DNA of 64,000 bases from Amycolatopsis jejuensis (lineage in GTDB: Bacteria; Actinomycetota; Actinomycetes; Mycobacteriales; Pseudonocardiaceae), in the NCBI RefSeq assembly GCF_000717335.1, contig NZ_JNYZ01000004.1, positions 310,001-374,000 of the forward strand. Direction: 5' to 3'. The translations under genes were made by a program, and so were the position numbers. Positions within the stretch are counted from its first letter, which is position 1. Every line of letters starts with the position of its first letter. The notes below the pieces were generated by a model that saw only the letters and a list, made by a program, of their open reading frames with translations, was not told the DNA's origin and made no database searches. Below, piece after piece: positions 27,940 through 35,670 of the stretch.

Positions 27940-29536
27940 GACCGAACAACCAGGCTCCGGGAGATTCGACACTCCTGCCGGTGAGGAAGTCCCGTACCGC
28001 TGCGATGATCTCGCTGGTACTGGCCGAGCCACCCCCGTCCGCGTCGAACTGGCGGAACGCCTCTTCTGCCCGGTCCGCGGGCACGCCGAGACCGGCCAGC
28101 ATCCTGGTGAACTCGGCCGGCTCCAGAAGTCCGCTGCCGTCGGTGTCCGCCAGCTCCGTCACCGCGCTCGCAAGACCTCCTGCGACGGTGTCGAAGTACG
28201 CCGCGCCCGCTGCTCCCAGTCGGCTGAGCCCGGCGCCGAACTCGGCCACGTCGACCTCGCCGTTCCGGTCGGCGTCACAGCGCTCCGCGATGGCCTCCCA
28301 CAGCTGCCGGTAGCCTTCCCGTACCGCTGCCGCACCAGGAGAACGGGGTGGCAGGCCGAAGCTCTGCACCAACCGTAACGCGAGCGCGTCGAAGTCGTCG
28401 GCCTGCAAGGTGCCGTCACCGGTCACGTCGAGCAGCCGGAACCTGGCATCGTCGATTGTGCTTTCCGGCCGGTCCGTGACGGTGGGCTGCGCCGGCCTGA
28501 CCAGTTCCTCGGCGACGGCGACCGCGTCTGCCGCCGAGGCCACCGGTACGTCGATGTGCTCGACTCCCGGGTAGCTCTCATACCGCAATGCAGTACCGCT
28601 GGCGCGCAGCTGCGGGATGAACCCGTCGACGACCTCCATCGGCAGGATGATGTCGGCCCCGCCGACGCCGATGAAGACCGGACGATCCATCAGGCTGATC
28701 GGGATGTCGACCGCCCGCAAGGCATCCTGGACGGCAACCTGGTCACCCAGTCCGGTGGCCCCGACATCGGCATTGGTCAGCGTTCCGGCGACGGCGGCGA
28801 TGTGGTTCATCGGCTGTGACCTGGCCTGTTCGACCAGCTGCGCACCCCGTTCGTTGAGATGGTCGGCTGGCCGGAAACCGGGCTGGCTGACGGTGAGCCC
28901 GCCAAGAATGATCGGCACCAGCGGCTCGAGGACGCCCTGTGGGTCCTCGGTCTGCTCGCGGAGGAACCGGGCAAGGCGAAGTGGCGGGGCCATCGCAATC
29001 GTGCCCCGGAAATCCAGCTCCGGCGCGTAGGCCGTGGCCATCAAGCCGGCGAACATCGCCGCATGCGCACCCTGGGAAAAACCCGCTACGACGTACCGGG
29101 TGTCGACTGGATGATCCAGCTGCCGCGCAGCGCGAACGATGTCGATGACGTCGTCAGCCACCGCCTCGCCATTGAGATACGGATGCGGCTCCTCGCCGCC
29201 AAGTCCCTCGTAGTCGGTAGCCACCACGAGATATCCCGCGTTCAGCCAGTACTCGAGGTGCTTCCGCTCAGCCGGGTGCAGACCCACGGCCGAAGGAGCG
29301 TCGGCATTCGTGAGGCCGACCGTACAGTGCGCCCAGCTGGCCACGGGCCAACCGGCGGCCGGTGGCGTACCCGGCGGCAGGAAGACCGAGCCGCTGATCC
29401 TCCGATCATAGCGGTCGTATCCTACTCCTCGATAGGTGATCCGATACGCCGTATGTGTACCGCGCGGCCAGAGCTCCTCCGGCAGCGGTTCGACGGACAA
29501 AAGGGTCCCGGCCTGATTCATCGTGATACTTGTCAT
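27932..29536 (-). CDS. Secretory-lipase-type hydrolase fused to four EF-hand calcium-binding motifs
   Basis: 534 aa from the ATG at 29,536. Residues ~1-345 are an alpha/beta hydrolase with AGFSQGAHAA and VEHIDVPVA. From residue ~360 to the end there are four EF-hand loops: DVTGDGTLQADD, DADRNGEVDVAE, DTDGSGLLEPAE and DADGGGSASTSE. Loops 2 and 3 are canonical with Glu at position 12, while loops 1 and 4 deviate. The C-terminal half resembles calerythrin-like actinobacterial calcium-binding proteins. Calcium control of the hydrolase is inferred. The purine-rich site upstream (AAGGA) is about 12 nt from this ATG, so the start is uncertain. Confidence 0.85.
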   Translation of the reverse strand: MTSITMNQAGTLLSVEPLPEELWPRGTHTAYRITYRGVGYDRYDRRISGSVFLPPGTPPAAGWPVASWAHCTVGLTNADAPSAVGLHPAERKHLEYWLNAGYLVVATDYEGLGGEEPHPYLNGEAVADDVIDIVRAARQLDHPVDTRYVVAGFSQGAHAAMFAGLMATAYAPELDFRGTIAMAPPLRLARFLREQTEDPQGVLEPLVPIILGGLTVSQPGFRPADHLNERGAQLVEQARSQPMNHIAAVAGTLTNADVGATGLGDQVAVQDALRAVDIPISLMDRPVFIGVGGADIILPMEVVDGFIPQLRASGTALRYESYPGVEHIDVPVASAADAVAVAEELVRPAQPTVTDRPESTIDDARFRLLDVTGDGTLQADDFDALALRLVQSFGLPPRSPGAAAVREGYRQLWEAIAERCDADRNGEVDVAEFGAGLSRLGAAGAAYFDTVAGGLASAVTELADTDGSGLLEPAEFTRMLAGLGVPADRAEEAFRQFDADGGGSASTSEIIAAVRDFLTGRSVESPGAWLFGRG

Positions 29537-30398
29537 AAGGTGAACAATTCCTTGAACTTGCGCCGAGAGATTGGCTTTGCGGAAGCTTCCCTCGCCACCC
29601 GGTTGCCTGCGGTTCGGCAATTTCTGAAAGGATGCGTGAGAATGTCCGCCCTGACCGGGAATGCACCAGCGGAGGTGTTTACCGGGCCACCACAGGAGGT
29701 GGCCCGGTCACAACGATGATTGCCTTCCACATTTCATGAGCTGACTCACTTGCACCGGGCACCACGGGGGAAGTCGGTACGAACGGGCCCGATGACGCGA
29801 ACGTATCTCCGAGAGGCCACACTCGACCGCCACGACCGAATACAATTGCCCACAAGGGCAGTGTTTTTTGATCCGACAGGCAAAAAATTGCATACTGCAG
29901 CCAGCAAGGCGCAGACAGGGATCCGAAACGACAGTTCCGAATGCCGTGTCGGACGTAGACTTCGGTCTAATTTTTCTCCGAAATGAAACACTACTCTGAA
30001 GTGAGGATCAACACAATACCGATGGGCGAGCGGAATTGCCGGACCGGATTTTGCCGCTCCTGGTCCGGCACAGGTCCCGGTTGCCTGCCGTCGGTCGCCC
30101 GCCGCGGCCCACGGATGGCCTGCCGTGAATCGCCGTTCCCTGGCCGGGCTCATGCTTCGCCCGTCGGTGATGCCCGCTCACAGTTCAGGATCGCCGGAGT
30201 CGATGCCGTCCTGAGCGGCGCGTCAAGCGCTCGGCCGGCGGCGCAGCTGAGCCGGGGTGAGTCCCCCGGCGTGGTGAGACCGCTTGCTCCCGGGCGCCCA
30301 TCGCGCTCGGCATCGGACTGGCCGGACTTCATCGGCTCACCTGGCTCGCGGGCTCCCTCGTCCCCATCCGCATGCAGACTCCTGCTGACGGACATGGA
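29537..30398. other. ~860-base region without a supported gene, lower GC than its surroundings
   Basis: Between the hydrolase pair and the mycP terminator I see no ORF with both a ribosome binding site and protein-like composition. Bases 29,800-30,020 are clearly less GC-rich, with A/T runs such as GTTTTTTGATC and AAAAAATTG. A hairpin sits at 29,681-29,708. The region marks the border between the hydrolase genes and the second ESX operon and may be a remnant of an insertion or a regulatory region. Confidence 0.5.
29681..29708. terminator. 11-bp stem hairpin (possible terminator)
   Basis: ACCGGGCCACC (29,681-29,691) and its exact reverse complement (29,698-29,708) flank a 6-base loop. There is no strong T tract on either side, so it could also be an operator or attenuator upstream of the hydrolase operon. 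Confidence 0.45.
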
Positions 30399-30441
30399 AA
30401 AGCCCCTTTCCCGTCGGCCGGTGCGCGCGGGAAAGGGGCTT
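30399..30441 (-). terminator. Terminator after mycP
   Basis: A 14-base perfect stem (AAGCCCCTTTCCCG and its complement, 30,400-30,413 with 30,428-30,441) lies 5 bases downstream of the mycP stop codon and closes the second ESX operon. Confidence 0.85.
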
Positions 30442-30445
30442 CGTC

Positions 30446-31693
30446 TCAGTGCTGCTCCGACGGGGTGGTCACCTCGACCACCCGGGCGCGGCTCCAGCGG
30501 CGTTGTCTTCCCGCGCCGTAGACCTTTCGCAGCAACAGCAGGGTCAGCACCAGGCAGGCGACGCCGAAGGCACCCGCCATCGCGAGGGCCGGGCCGATCA
30601 CGTCCGGGTCCGGGATGGCGGCCGCGCGGGCGTTCGGTGGGGCGACCATCGCCGACGGCGCCGGCGCGTCCTCGCCGGGGAGCATCGTCGTGACCGCGGC
30701 CAGCGGGTTGACCGTGCCCCAGCCGAGCGCCGGGTCGGGCAGCGGGACCGCGGGGTGGTTGGCCGTCGCGATGAGGCGCTGTTTCACTTGTGCCGCAGTG
30801 AGATTCGGCCGGTACGCCCGGACCAGCGCGGCGACCGCGGTCACGAACGGGGCCGCGTAGCTCGTCCCGCTGGCCTTCCACTGCCCCGGCCCGCCGGGGC
30901 CGAGTCCGAGCACGTCGACACCCGGTGCGACCAGCGACACGAACGGTCCGGTCTGCGAGAAGTCCGCGTGCTGCCCGTTCTGGTCCACCGCGCCGACCGC
31001 CAGCACCGACGGGTACGCCGCCGGATACGTCACCGGATCGCCGCGTTTCGCGCCGTTCGCAGCGGAGGCGACGACGAGGACGTCCTTCTGCGCGGCGTAT
31101 TCGACGGCGTCCGCGAGTGCGGATACCTGCTCGGTCGTACTGGCGGACAGGTTGATCACCCGCGCCCCCTGATCGACCGCGGCGCGGATGCCGTGCGCCA
31201 TGCTTTCCGGGGTGAGCGAGCCTTCTTGGCCGGGGCTGTCCGTTGTCGCACAACGGATCGGGAGAATCTTCACGCCTGGCGCGACACCGGCGTACCCGGT
31301 ACCGGACGTCGGTGTCGCGGCAATGATCCCGGCGACGAACGTGCCGTGCCCGAAGCAGTCGGAGTCGGCGGGGCTGTTGCCGGGTTTGGTCGTGTCGAGG
31401 CCGGGAAGCACCTTGCCGCCGCTGAGCTGCGGAATACTGCCGTCGACCCCGGTGTCGACCACACCGACGACCACCCCACCGCCATCGGTGACCGGCCATA
31501 CCCGCTCCGGCCCCAGCTGCCGCTGCGGCCACGGCACCGACGGCTCCACGGTTTTGGGCGGTGGTAAGCATTGGACCGGTTTGTCCGGCGCCGCTCCGGC
31601 GGTACTGACGGGCACGACTCCGAATGCCCCGGCGATGACTACGACCGCAGCCAGCCGACTGACCGCCCTGCTCCGGGTCCGGCCGCGTCTCAC
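30446..31693 (-). CDS. mycP: Mycosin MycP, type VII secretion subtilisin-like protease
   Basis: 415 aa. It has a signal peptide with a hydrophobic core up to STAGAA (residue ~34). The S8 protease domain shows the catalytic Asp in GVVDTGVD, His in FGHGTFVAG and Ser in SGTSYAAPFV. A C-terminal membrane helix (AMAGAFGVACLVLTLLLL) and a short basic tail complete the mycosin layout. Mycosins stabilise the ESX complex and clip some substrates. It is the last gene of the operon starting at 43,458. GTG 31,693 is the only reasonable start, has no clear ribosome binding site and falls in a repeat copy. Confidence 0.96.
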   Translation of the reverse strand: MRRGRTRSRAVSRLAAVVVIAGAFGVVPVSTAGAAPDKPVQCLPPPKTVEPSVPWPQRQLGPERVWPVTDGGGVVVGVVDTGVDGSIPQLSGGKVLPGLDTTKPGNSPADSDCFGHGTFVAGIIAATPTSGTGYAGVAPGVKILPIRCATTDSPGQEGSLTPESMAHGIRAAVDQGARVINLSASTTEQVSALADAVEYAAQKDVLVVASAANGAKRGDPVTYPAAYPSVLAVGAVDQNGQHADFSQTGPFVSLVAPGVDVLGLGPGGPGQWKASGTSYAAPFVTAVAALVRAYRPNLTAAQVKQRLIATANHPAVPLPDPALGWGTVNPLAAVTTMLPGEDAPAPSAMVAPPNARAAAIPDPDVIGPALAMAGAFGVACLVLTLLLLRKVYGAGRQRRWSRARVVEVTTPSEQH

Positions 31694-31810
31694 GATGCCA
31701 CCGCCGCAGCTTTGTCCTTCGGTGCTCGGCCGGACGCGGTCATGACGCCACCGCCGCCGCTGATGTCTTCCGGAGCTCGGCTGTGCCCGATCATGACGCC
31801 ACCGCCGCAG
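31691..31810 (-). repeat. Three ~50-base direct repeats spanning the gene boundary before mycP
   Basis: The 3' end of the upstream gene (minus strand GCGGCGGTGGCGTCATGA, coding AAVAS-stop) recurs twice at 50- and 51-base steps. The last copy (GCGGCGGTGGCATCGTGA) provides the GTG start of mycP. Confidence 0.8.
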
Positions 31811-34800
31811 GTTGGCCAGTCCCGGCGACGTCGTCGCGCCAGGCGACCATCGACGTCGTCAGGCGGGAGACAGCCTCGGCGTCCTCGATGAGCCGGACTT
31901 TTCCCTTCTGCCGCCTCCTGAGCAGACGGTCGAGCTTGGCCAGCACGGCGAGGTCGCGCTCGTCGAGGCCGGTCGTGTCCGGGGTTTCGCCGGGAGCCAG
32001 CTCGCGGAACAGGACGGCGACCTTGGGCGCGGAGGGAGCGTCGTCATCGTCGGGGAGGTCCTGGTCGTCCTCGGCGGTGCGTACGGCCAGCGCCTTGAAC
32101 CGGGCACCGGCCAGGAAAACCGCCTCGTCGACGGGCCTGCCGAGCAGCAGCTCCGACGTCCGGCGCGCGGAACTGGGCCAGATGAGGACGTCGAAGACCG
32201 CGCCGGGGACGGTGACGTCCAGGTCGACGCTCCCGGTCAGAAACCCCGGCTCGGTCAGGACGGTACCCGGGGTGCTGTGTGATTCGAGCGCGTCCGGCGC
32301 ACAGCCTTGGCGCAACACGGCGCGACGGTGCGTCGGAAGGCGCAGAATGCCGGACATCAGACACGGAATCTGGTCAGCGAGTGCGGCCTGCCCATACCGG
32401 ACCGCCTGGTTGACCGCACGTGCGTCCCCGTCGCCACGCCCGAGGTATAGACAGACGGCGACGTAATCCGCTTTGGCCCCAAGGGAATCGTCAACCCGCA
32501 TCGACGGCCACGTGGCGAGCGCCGCGTTGACGGTGGCGAGCGCCTCGGAAAAGGACTCCCCCGCGGCGGCGGTGAAGCGGGTCTGTTCACCGGACGTGCT
32601 GGACCGCACGGGGACGACGAGCGCCGAGGTCACGTCAGGTTGCCGTGGCGACGGGGCGTGGACGGGCGAGGTTTGCTGGGGTTCTTGCGGACGCGGTTGC
32701 CCGGCTTCCGATTCCGCAAGGTGCGGTTGCCGGACGGCGAGCTCCGGAAGGGGCGGCTGGCCGGGTTGCCACTGGCGACCGGTTGGTTCCCCCGGCTGTG
32801 ACTGGCCTGATTGCTGCGGTCGAGCGGCCGAGTCCGACGAGTGCAGCTGCTGCGGCCGGACGGCGGATTCCGGCGAGTGCGGCTGCCCAGGTTGCCACCG
32901 GCGACCGGCAGACTCACCCAGCTGCGGCTCGGCGAGCGGTCGAACGGCCGAGTCCGACGGTTGCGGCTGTCCGGGTTCGCGACCGGCTCGTTCCCGCAGT
33001 TGCGGATTGCCGGGTTGCTCCGGTCGCACAGCGGATTCCGGAAGGTGCGGGTACCCAGGTTGCGGTGCGCCTGACTGCGGCAGATGCGGCTGCCCGGGTT
33101 GCGCCGCGCCTGGCTCCGGCAGGTCCGGCTGCCCCGGTTCCAGCCCCGCTTCCCAGTGGCGCGCGCTGGGCAGCAGTTCCGGCTGCGGCGCTTCAGGTTC
33201 CGGCAGATGCGGCTGCCCCGGTCGCCGGACATCTGCTTCCGACAGACGCGGCTGCCCGGGTTGCCACTCCCGCGCGCCTGGCTCCGGCAGAGATGACTGA
33301 CCCGGATTCGACTGCCGCGCGCCAGGCTCCAGCAGAAGCTCCGGATTCGGCTGCCGCGCGTCGGATTCCGGTAGATGCTCCGAATTCGGCTGCCGCGCGC
33401 CGGGCTCCGACAGATGCTCCGGATTCGGCTGCCGCGCGCCGGGCTCCAGCAGATGCTCCGGATTCGACTGCCACGCGTCGGATTCCGGTAGATGTGGGTG
33501 CCGGGTATCGGAGTCCGGCAGGGGCGGATTCCCGGGTCGGTGATCCGGTGCGGACGGCTGCCCGGGCTGCCGCAGCTGAGGGTTCCCGGATCCCTCGTCG
33601 TGCAAGGCCGGGTTCCCGGGGCGGGATTTCCGGGGGGTCGCCAACGGGTCGGCGTCCGGCTGTGGGCGCTTCGGGGCGGGCTGCGTCGGCGAACCGGACA
33701 CAGTGGACACCGGCGCGGCCGAGGTGGTCATGATCGGCGGCATCGACACCTTCCGCGGCGGTGCAGGCGGGGCGGAAGGTACCGGGGACGGTGGCTCCTC
33801 GGCAGGGTCGAGCGGCACGGCAGGTTCGAAGGGCACGACCGGCACCGCGGCTGAATCGCGCGGCAGGGCGGGAATCTGGTCGTTGGAGTAGCCGTCGGCC
33901 GGAGGGGGGTCGACGGACTCCGACGTCCCGGGCGCGACCCGTTCGAACAGCGACGGTCCCGCGGCTACCGGTTTGCCCGGGGTTGCGGGGTTATCGTCCA
34001 CTTCGGACGGTCCGGGGGCAGGAGTGCCCGGACCGGTCTCTGCTGGTGGGACGTCGGCAGCCGGGATTGCCTCGGACATGGGCTCAGGAGGTGCGGCGAC
34101 GGGGGCCGCGGGGAGAGGTTCGGGCGCCGGATTCACTGCGACGGAGGGAGCGGGCGGGTTGCCGAGTCCGGCTTCGTCTGCAGGGGTTCCTGGCGTTCGG
34201 GTGGCTGCCGGGTCCTCCGTGGCAGGCGCCGGAGGAGGTGCAATCGCAGAGGCCACCGGCGCGGGCGTCGCCGCGAGAGCAGCAGCCGACGAAGCAGCAG
34301 CCACCGGAGCAGCAGGCGACGAAGCAGCAGGCGCCGGAACAGGAGGCAGTGGCGTAGCCAACGGCGACAACCCACTCGGGTAATCCCCAGCAACACCAGA
34401 ACCCCCACCAGGAGCAAGCCGAGCCCCGATCGACCCACCGCGGCGTTCCTCCGCGCGCCGGTCCAAAGCCCGCTCTCCCTCCGCGTCCAGAACACCCCCC
34501 AGCCGGACCCGTACCACCGCTCGCTGCCGGGCCGTCAGACCGCCCAGCAAAGACTCCGCCGCGGCAAGCACCGAAACCGGGACTACCGACCCCTCGACAC
34601 CCAGCGTAAGCGTCCACCCCGACGGATCGAACGGGTCCGGATACCCACCACCGGCACTCGAAGCAGGGCGTAGCACCAAACCCGAAGGCACCACATCCGC
34701 GACGACCGACCCGAGCCGGTACGAAAAATCACCCTCCGGCTCCCAATCGGCAGGCGGAGCCGCGACGTCGATCACCTGCTGCTCCCCAAAACCCTGCGAC

Positions 34801-35642
34801 AGCACCGTCGCATACGGGCGGTAGTGCGGTTTCCCCGAAGCATTCGGCACGATCGTCGACCGCGTGCCCGTCCACGACGACACCTGCAGACCGGCACTGA
34901 ACACCACCTCGTGGCCCACCAGCTGCGCCAGCGAAGACTGCCACGAAGCAGCACAGGCAGCGGGCGTCGCCGGGACGATCATCACCGGCCGGTCGGGCAG
35001 CAAAGCCAATACAGCCGCGACCTCTGCGGGAGACCCGTCGCTCACCACCAGCTTCGGGAACCGTGCCTCGGCGGGCACCCCGAAAGCGACATCACCCGGT
35101 TCCGGCGACGAAGAACCCACCAACAGGCCGCACGGAGCCGGAACCGCAACGAGACCCGCGACCGACACCGGCGCGTCCGGCAGCCAAGACTCCCACTCCG
35201 GCAACGGGAAGCGCGCGCCGTGGAATGTCACCGACTGGTCCGGGCGGAACCGGTGCCAGCCAAGGCCATCGACAGTGTGCCCGCCGTACAGCGCAGCGCC
35301 AGGAGCCGCAACGACCCCGCCGTCCGGGACGACGACCTCGACGTCCAGTTCCTTCGCCAGCCGTCCGGCGACCTCGGGTTGGGCGGCCAGACCGCTGAGC
35401 GCGAGCCAGATCGTGTCGATGCCGTCGAGGAAACCCGCCAGCGCGGCAGGCAGCACCGCATCCGGCGACGCGACCCGGTGGGCACCCGGCGAGGCCAGCA
35501 CGAACAGTTCCCGCGGCCCGAGCGGCGCGGCGCCGACGAGCCGCCGGTCCAGCGGGGCCTCGTCGGCGTGCCGTACCACCAGGTGCCGCTCGTGCCGCTC
35601 GTGCGGCTCGGCTACCAGCGGGCTGGTTCCCGATTCCTCCAT
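31791..35642 (-). CDS. Long proline-rich ESX-operon protein with an ADP-ribosyltransferase-like C-terminal domain
   Basis: 1,283 aa. Residues ~1-420 form a structured N-terminal region of unknown family (VDGGHTVDG-like turns, DELDVEVVVPDGG). Residues ~430-1,050 are low complexity: Ala/Pro, then dozens of short units such as LPESDARQPNPEHL. The last ~240 residues form a second folded domain with RRAVLRQG, EPGFLTGSV and VDEAVFLAGARFKAL. These match, in order, the R, S-T-S and E positions of ADP-ribosyltransferase folds, with the STS replaced by TGS. Whether it is catalytic is open. ATG 35,642 has GGGAG 5 nt upstream. There is no signal peptide or membrane helix, so it may be a cytosolic component or an ESX substrate. 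Confidence 0.82.
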   Translation of the reverse strand: MEESGTSPLVAEPHERHERHLVVRHADEAPLDRRLVGAAPLGPRELFVLASPGAHRVASPDAVLPAALAGFLDGIDTIWLALSGLAAQPEVAGRLAKELDVEVVVPDGGVVAAPGAALYGGHTVDGLGWHRFRPDQSVTFHGARFPLPEWESWLPDAPVSVAGLVAVPAPCGLLVGSSSPEPGDVAFGVPAEARFPKLVVSDGSPAEVAAVLALLPDRPVMIVPATPAACAASWQSSLAQLVGHEVVFSAGLQVSSWTGTRSTIVPNASGKPHYRPYATVLSQGFGEQQVIDVAAPPADWEPEGDFSYRLGSVVADVVPSGLVLRPASSAGGGYPDPFDPSGWTLTLGVEGSVVPVSVLAAAESLLGGLTARQRAVVRVRLGGVLDAEGERALDRRAEERRGGSIGARLAPGGGSGVAGDYPSGLSPLATPLPPVPAPAASSPAAPVAAASSAAALAATPAPVASAIAPPPAPATEDPAATRTPGTPADEAGLGNPPAPSVAVNPAPEPLPAAPVAAPPEPMSEAIPAADVPPAETGPGTPAPGPSEVDDNPATPGKPVAAGPSLFERVAPGTSESVDPPPADGYSNDQIPALPRDSAAVPVVPFEPAVPLDPAEEPPSPVPSAPPAPPRKVSMPPIMTTSAAPVSTVSGSPTQPAPKRPQPDADPLATPRKSRPGNPALHDEGSGNPQLRQPGQPSAPDHRPGNPPLPDSDTRHPHLPESDAWQSNPEHLLEPGARQPNPEHLSEPGARQPNSEHLPESDARQPNPELLLEPGARQSNPGQSSLPEPGAREWQPGQPRLSEADVRRPGQPHLPEPEAPQPELLPSARHWEAGLEPGQPDLPEPGAAQPGQPHLPQSGAPQPGYPHLPESAVRPEQPGNPQLRERAGREPGQPQPSDSAVRPLAEPQLGESAGRRWQPGQPHSPESAVRPQQLHSSDSAARPQQSGQSQPGEPTGRQWQPGQPPLPELAVRQPHLAESEAGQPRPQEPQQTSPVHAPSPRQPDVTSALVVPVRSSTSGEQTRFTAAAGESFSEALATVNAALATWPSMRVDDSLGAKADYVAVCLYLGRGDGDARAVNQAVRYGQAALADQIPCLMSGILRLPTHRRAVLRQGCAPDALESHSTPGTVLTEPGFLTGSVDLDVTVPGAVFDVLIWPSSARRTSELLLGRPVDEAVFLAGARFKALAVRTAEDDQDLPDDDDAPSAPKVAVLFRELAPGETPDTTGLDERDLAVLAKLDRLLRRRQKGKVRLIEDAEAVSRLTTSMVAWRDDVAGTGQPAAVAS
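32640..33560 (-). repeat. Low-complexity Pro/Gln/Glu repeat region in the proline-rich ESX protein
   Basis: Short in-frame units of the type PGQPHLPEPGAxQ and LPESDARQPNPEHL recur with irregular 21- to 66-base spacing, in the frame of the long gene. It is a disordered linker between the two folded ends. Confidence 0.8.
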
Positions 35643-35670
35643 GGTCACTCCCGTCGTTCCCGCAGCCGGC

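Noticed and set aside
29720..29986. An 88-codon plus-strand ORF in the low-GC gap
   Set aside because: No ribosome binding site, no protein-like pattern and no codon-position bias; kept only as part of the unexplained gap.
30150..30395. An ~80-codon minus-strand ORF just downstream of the mycP terminator
   Set aside because: It starts inside the terminator region, lacks a ribosome binding site and has a Ser/Arg/Gly composition typical of chance frames.
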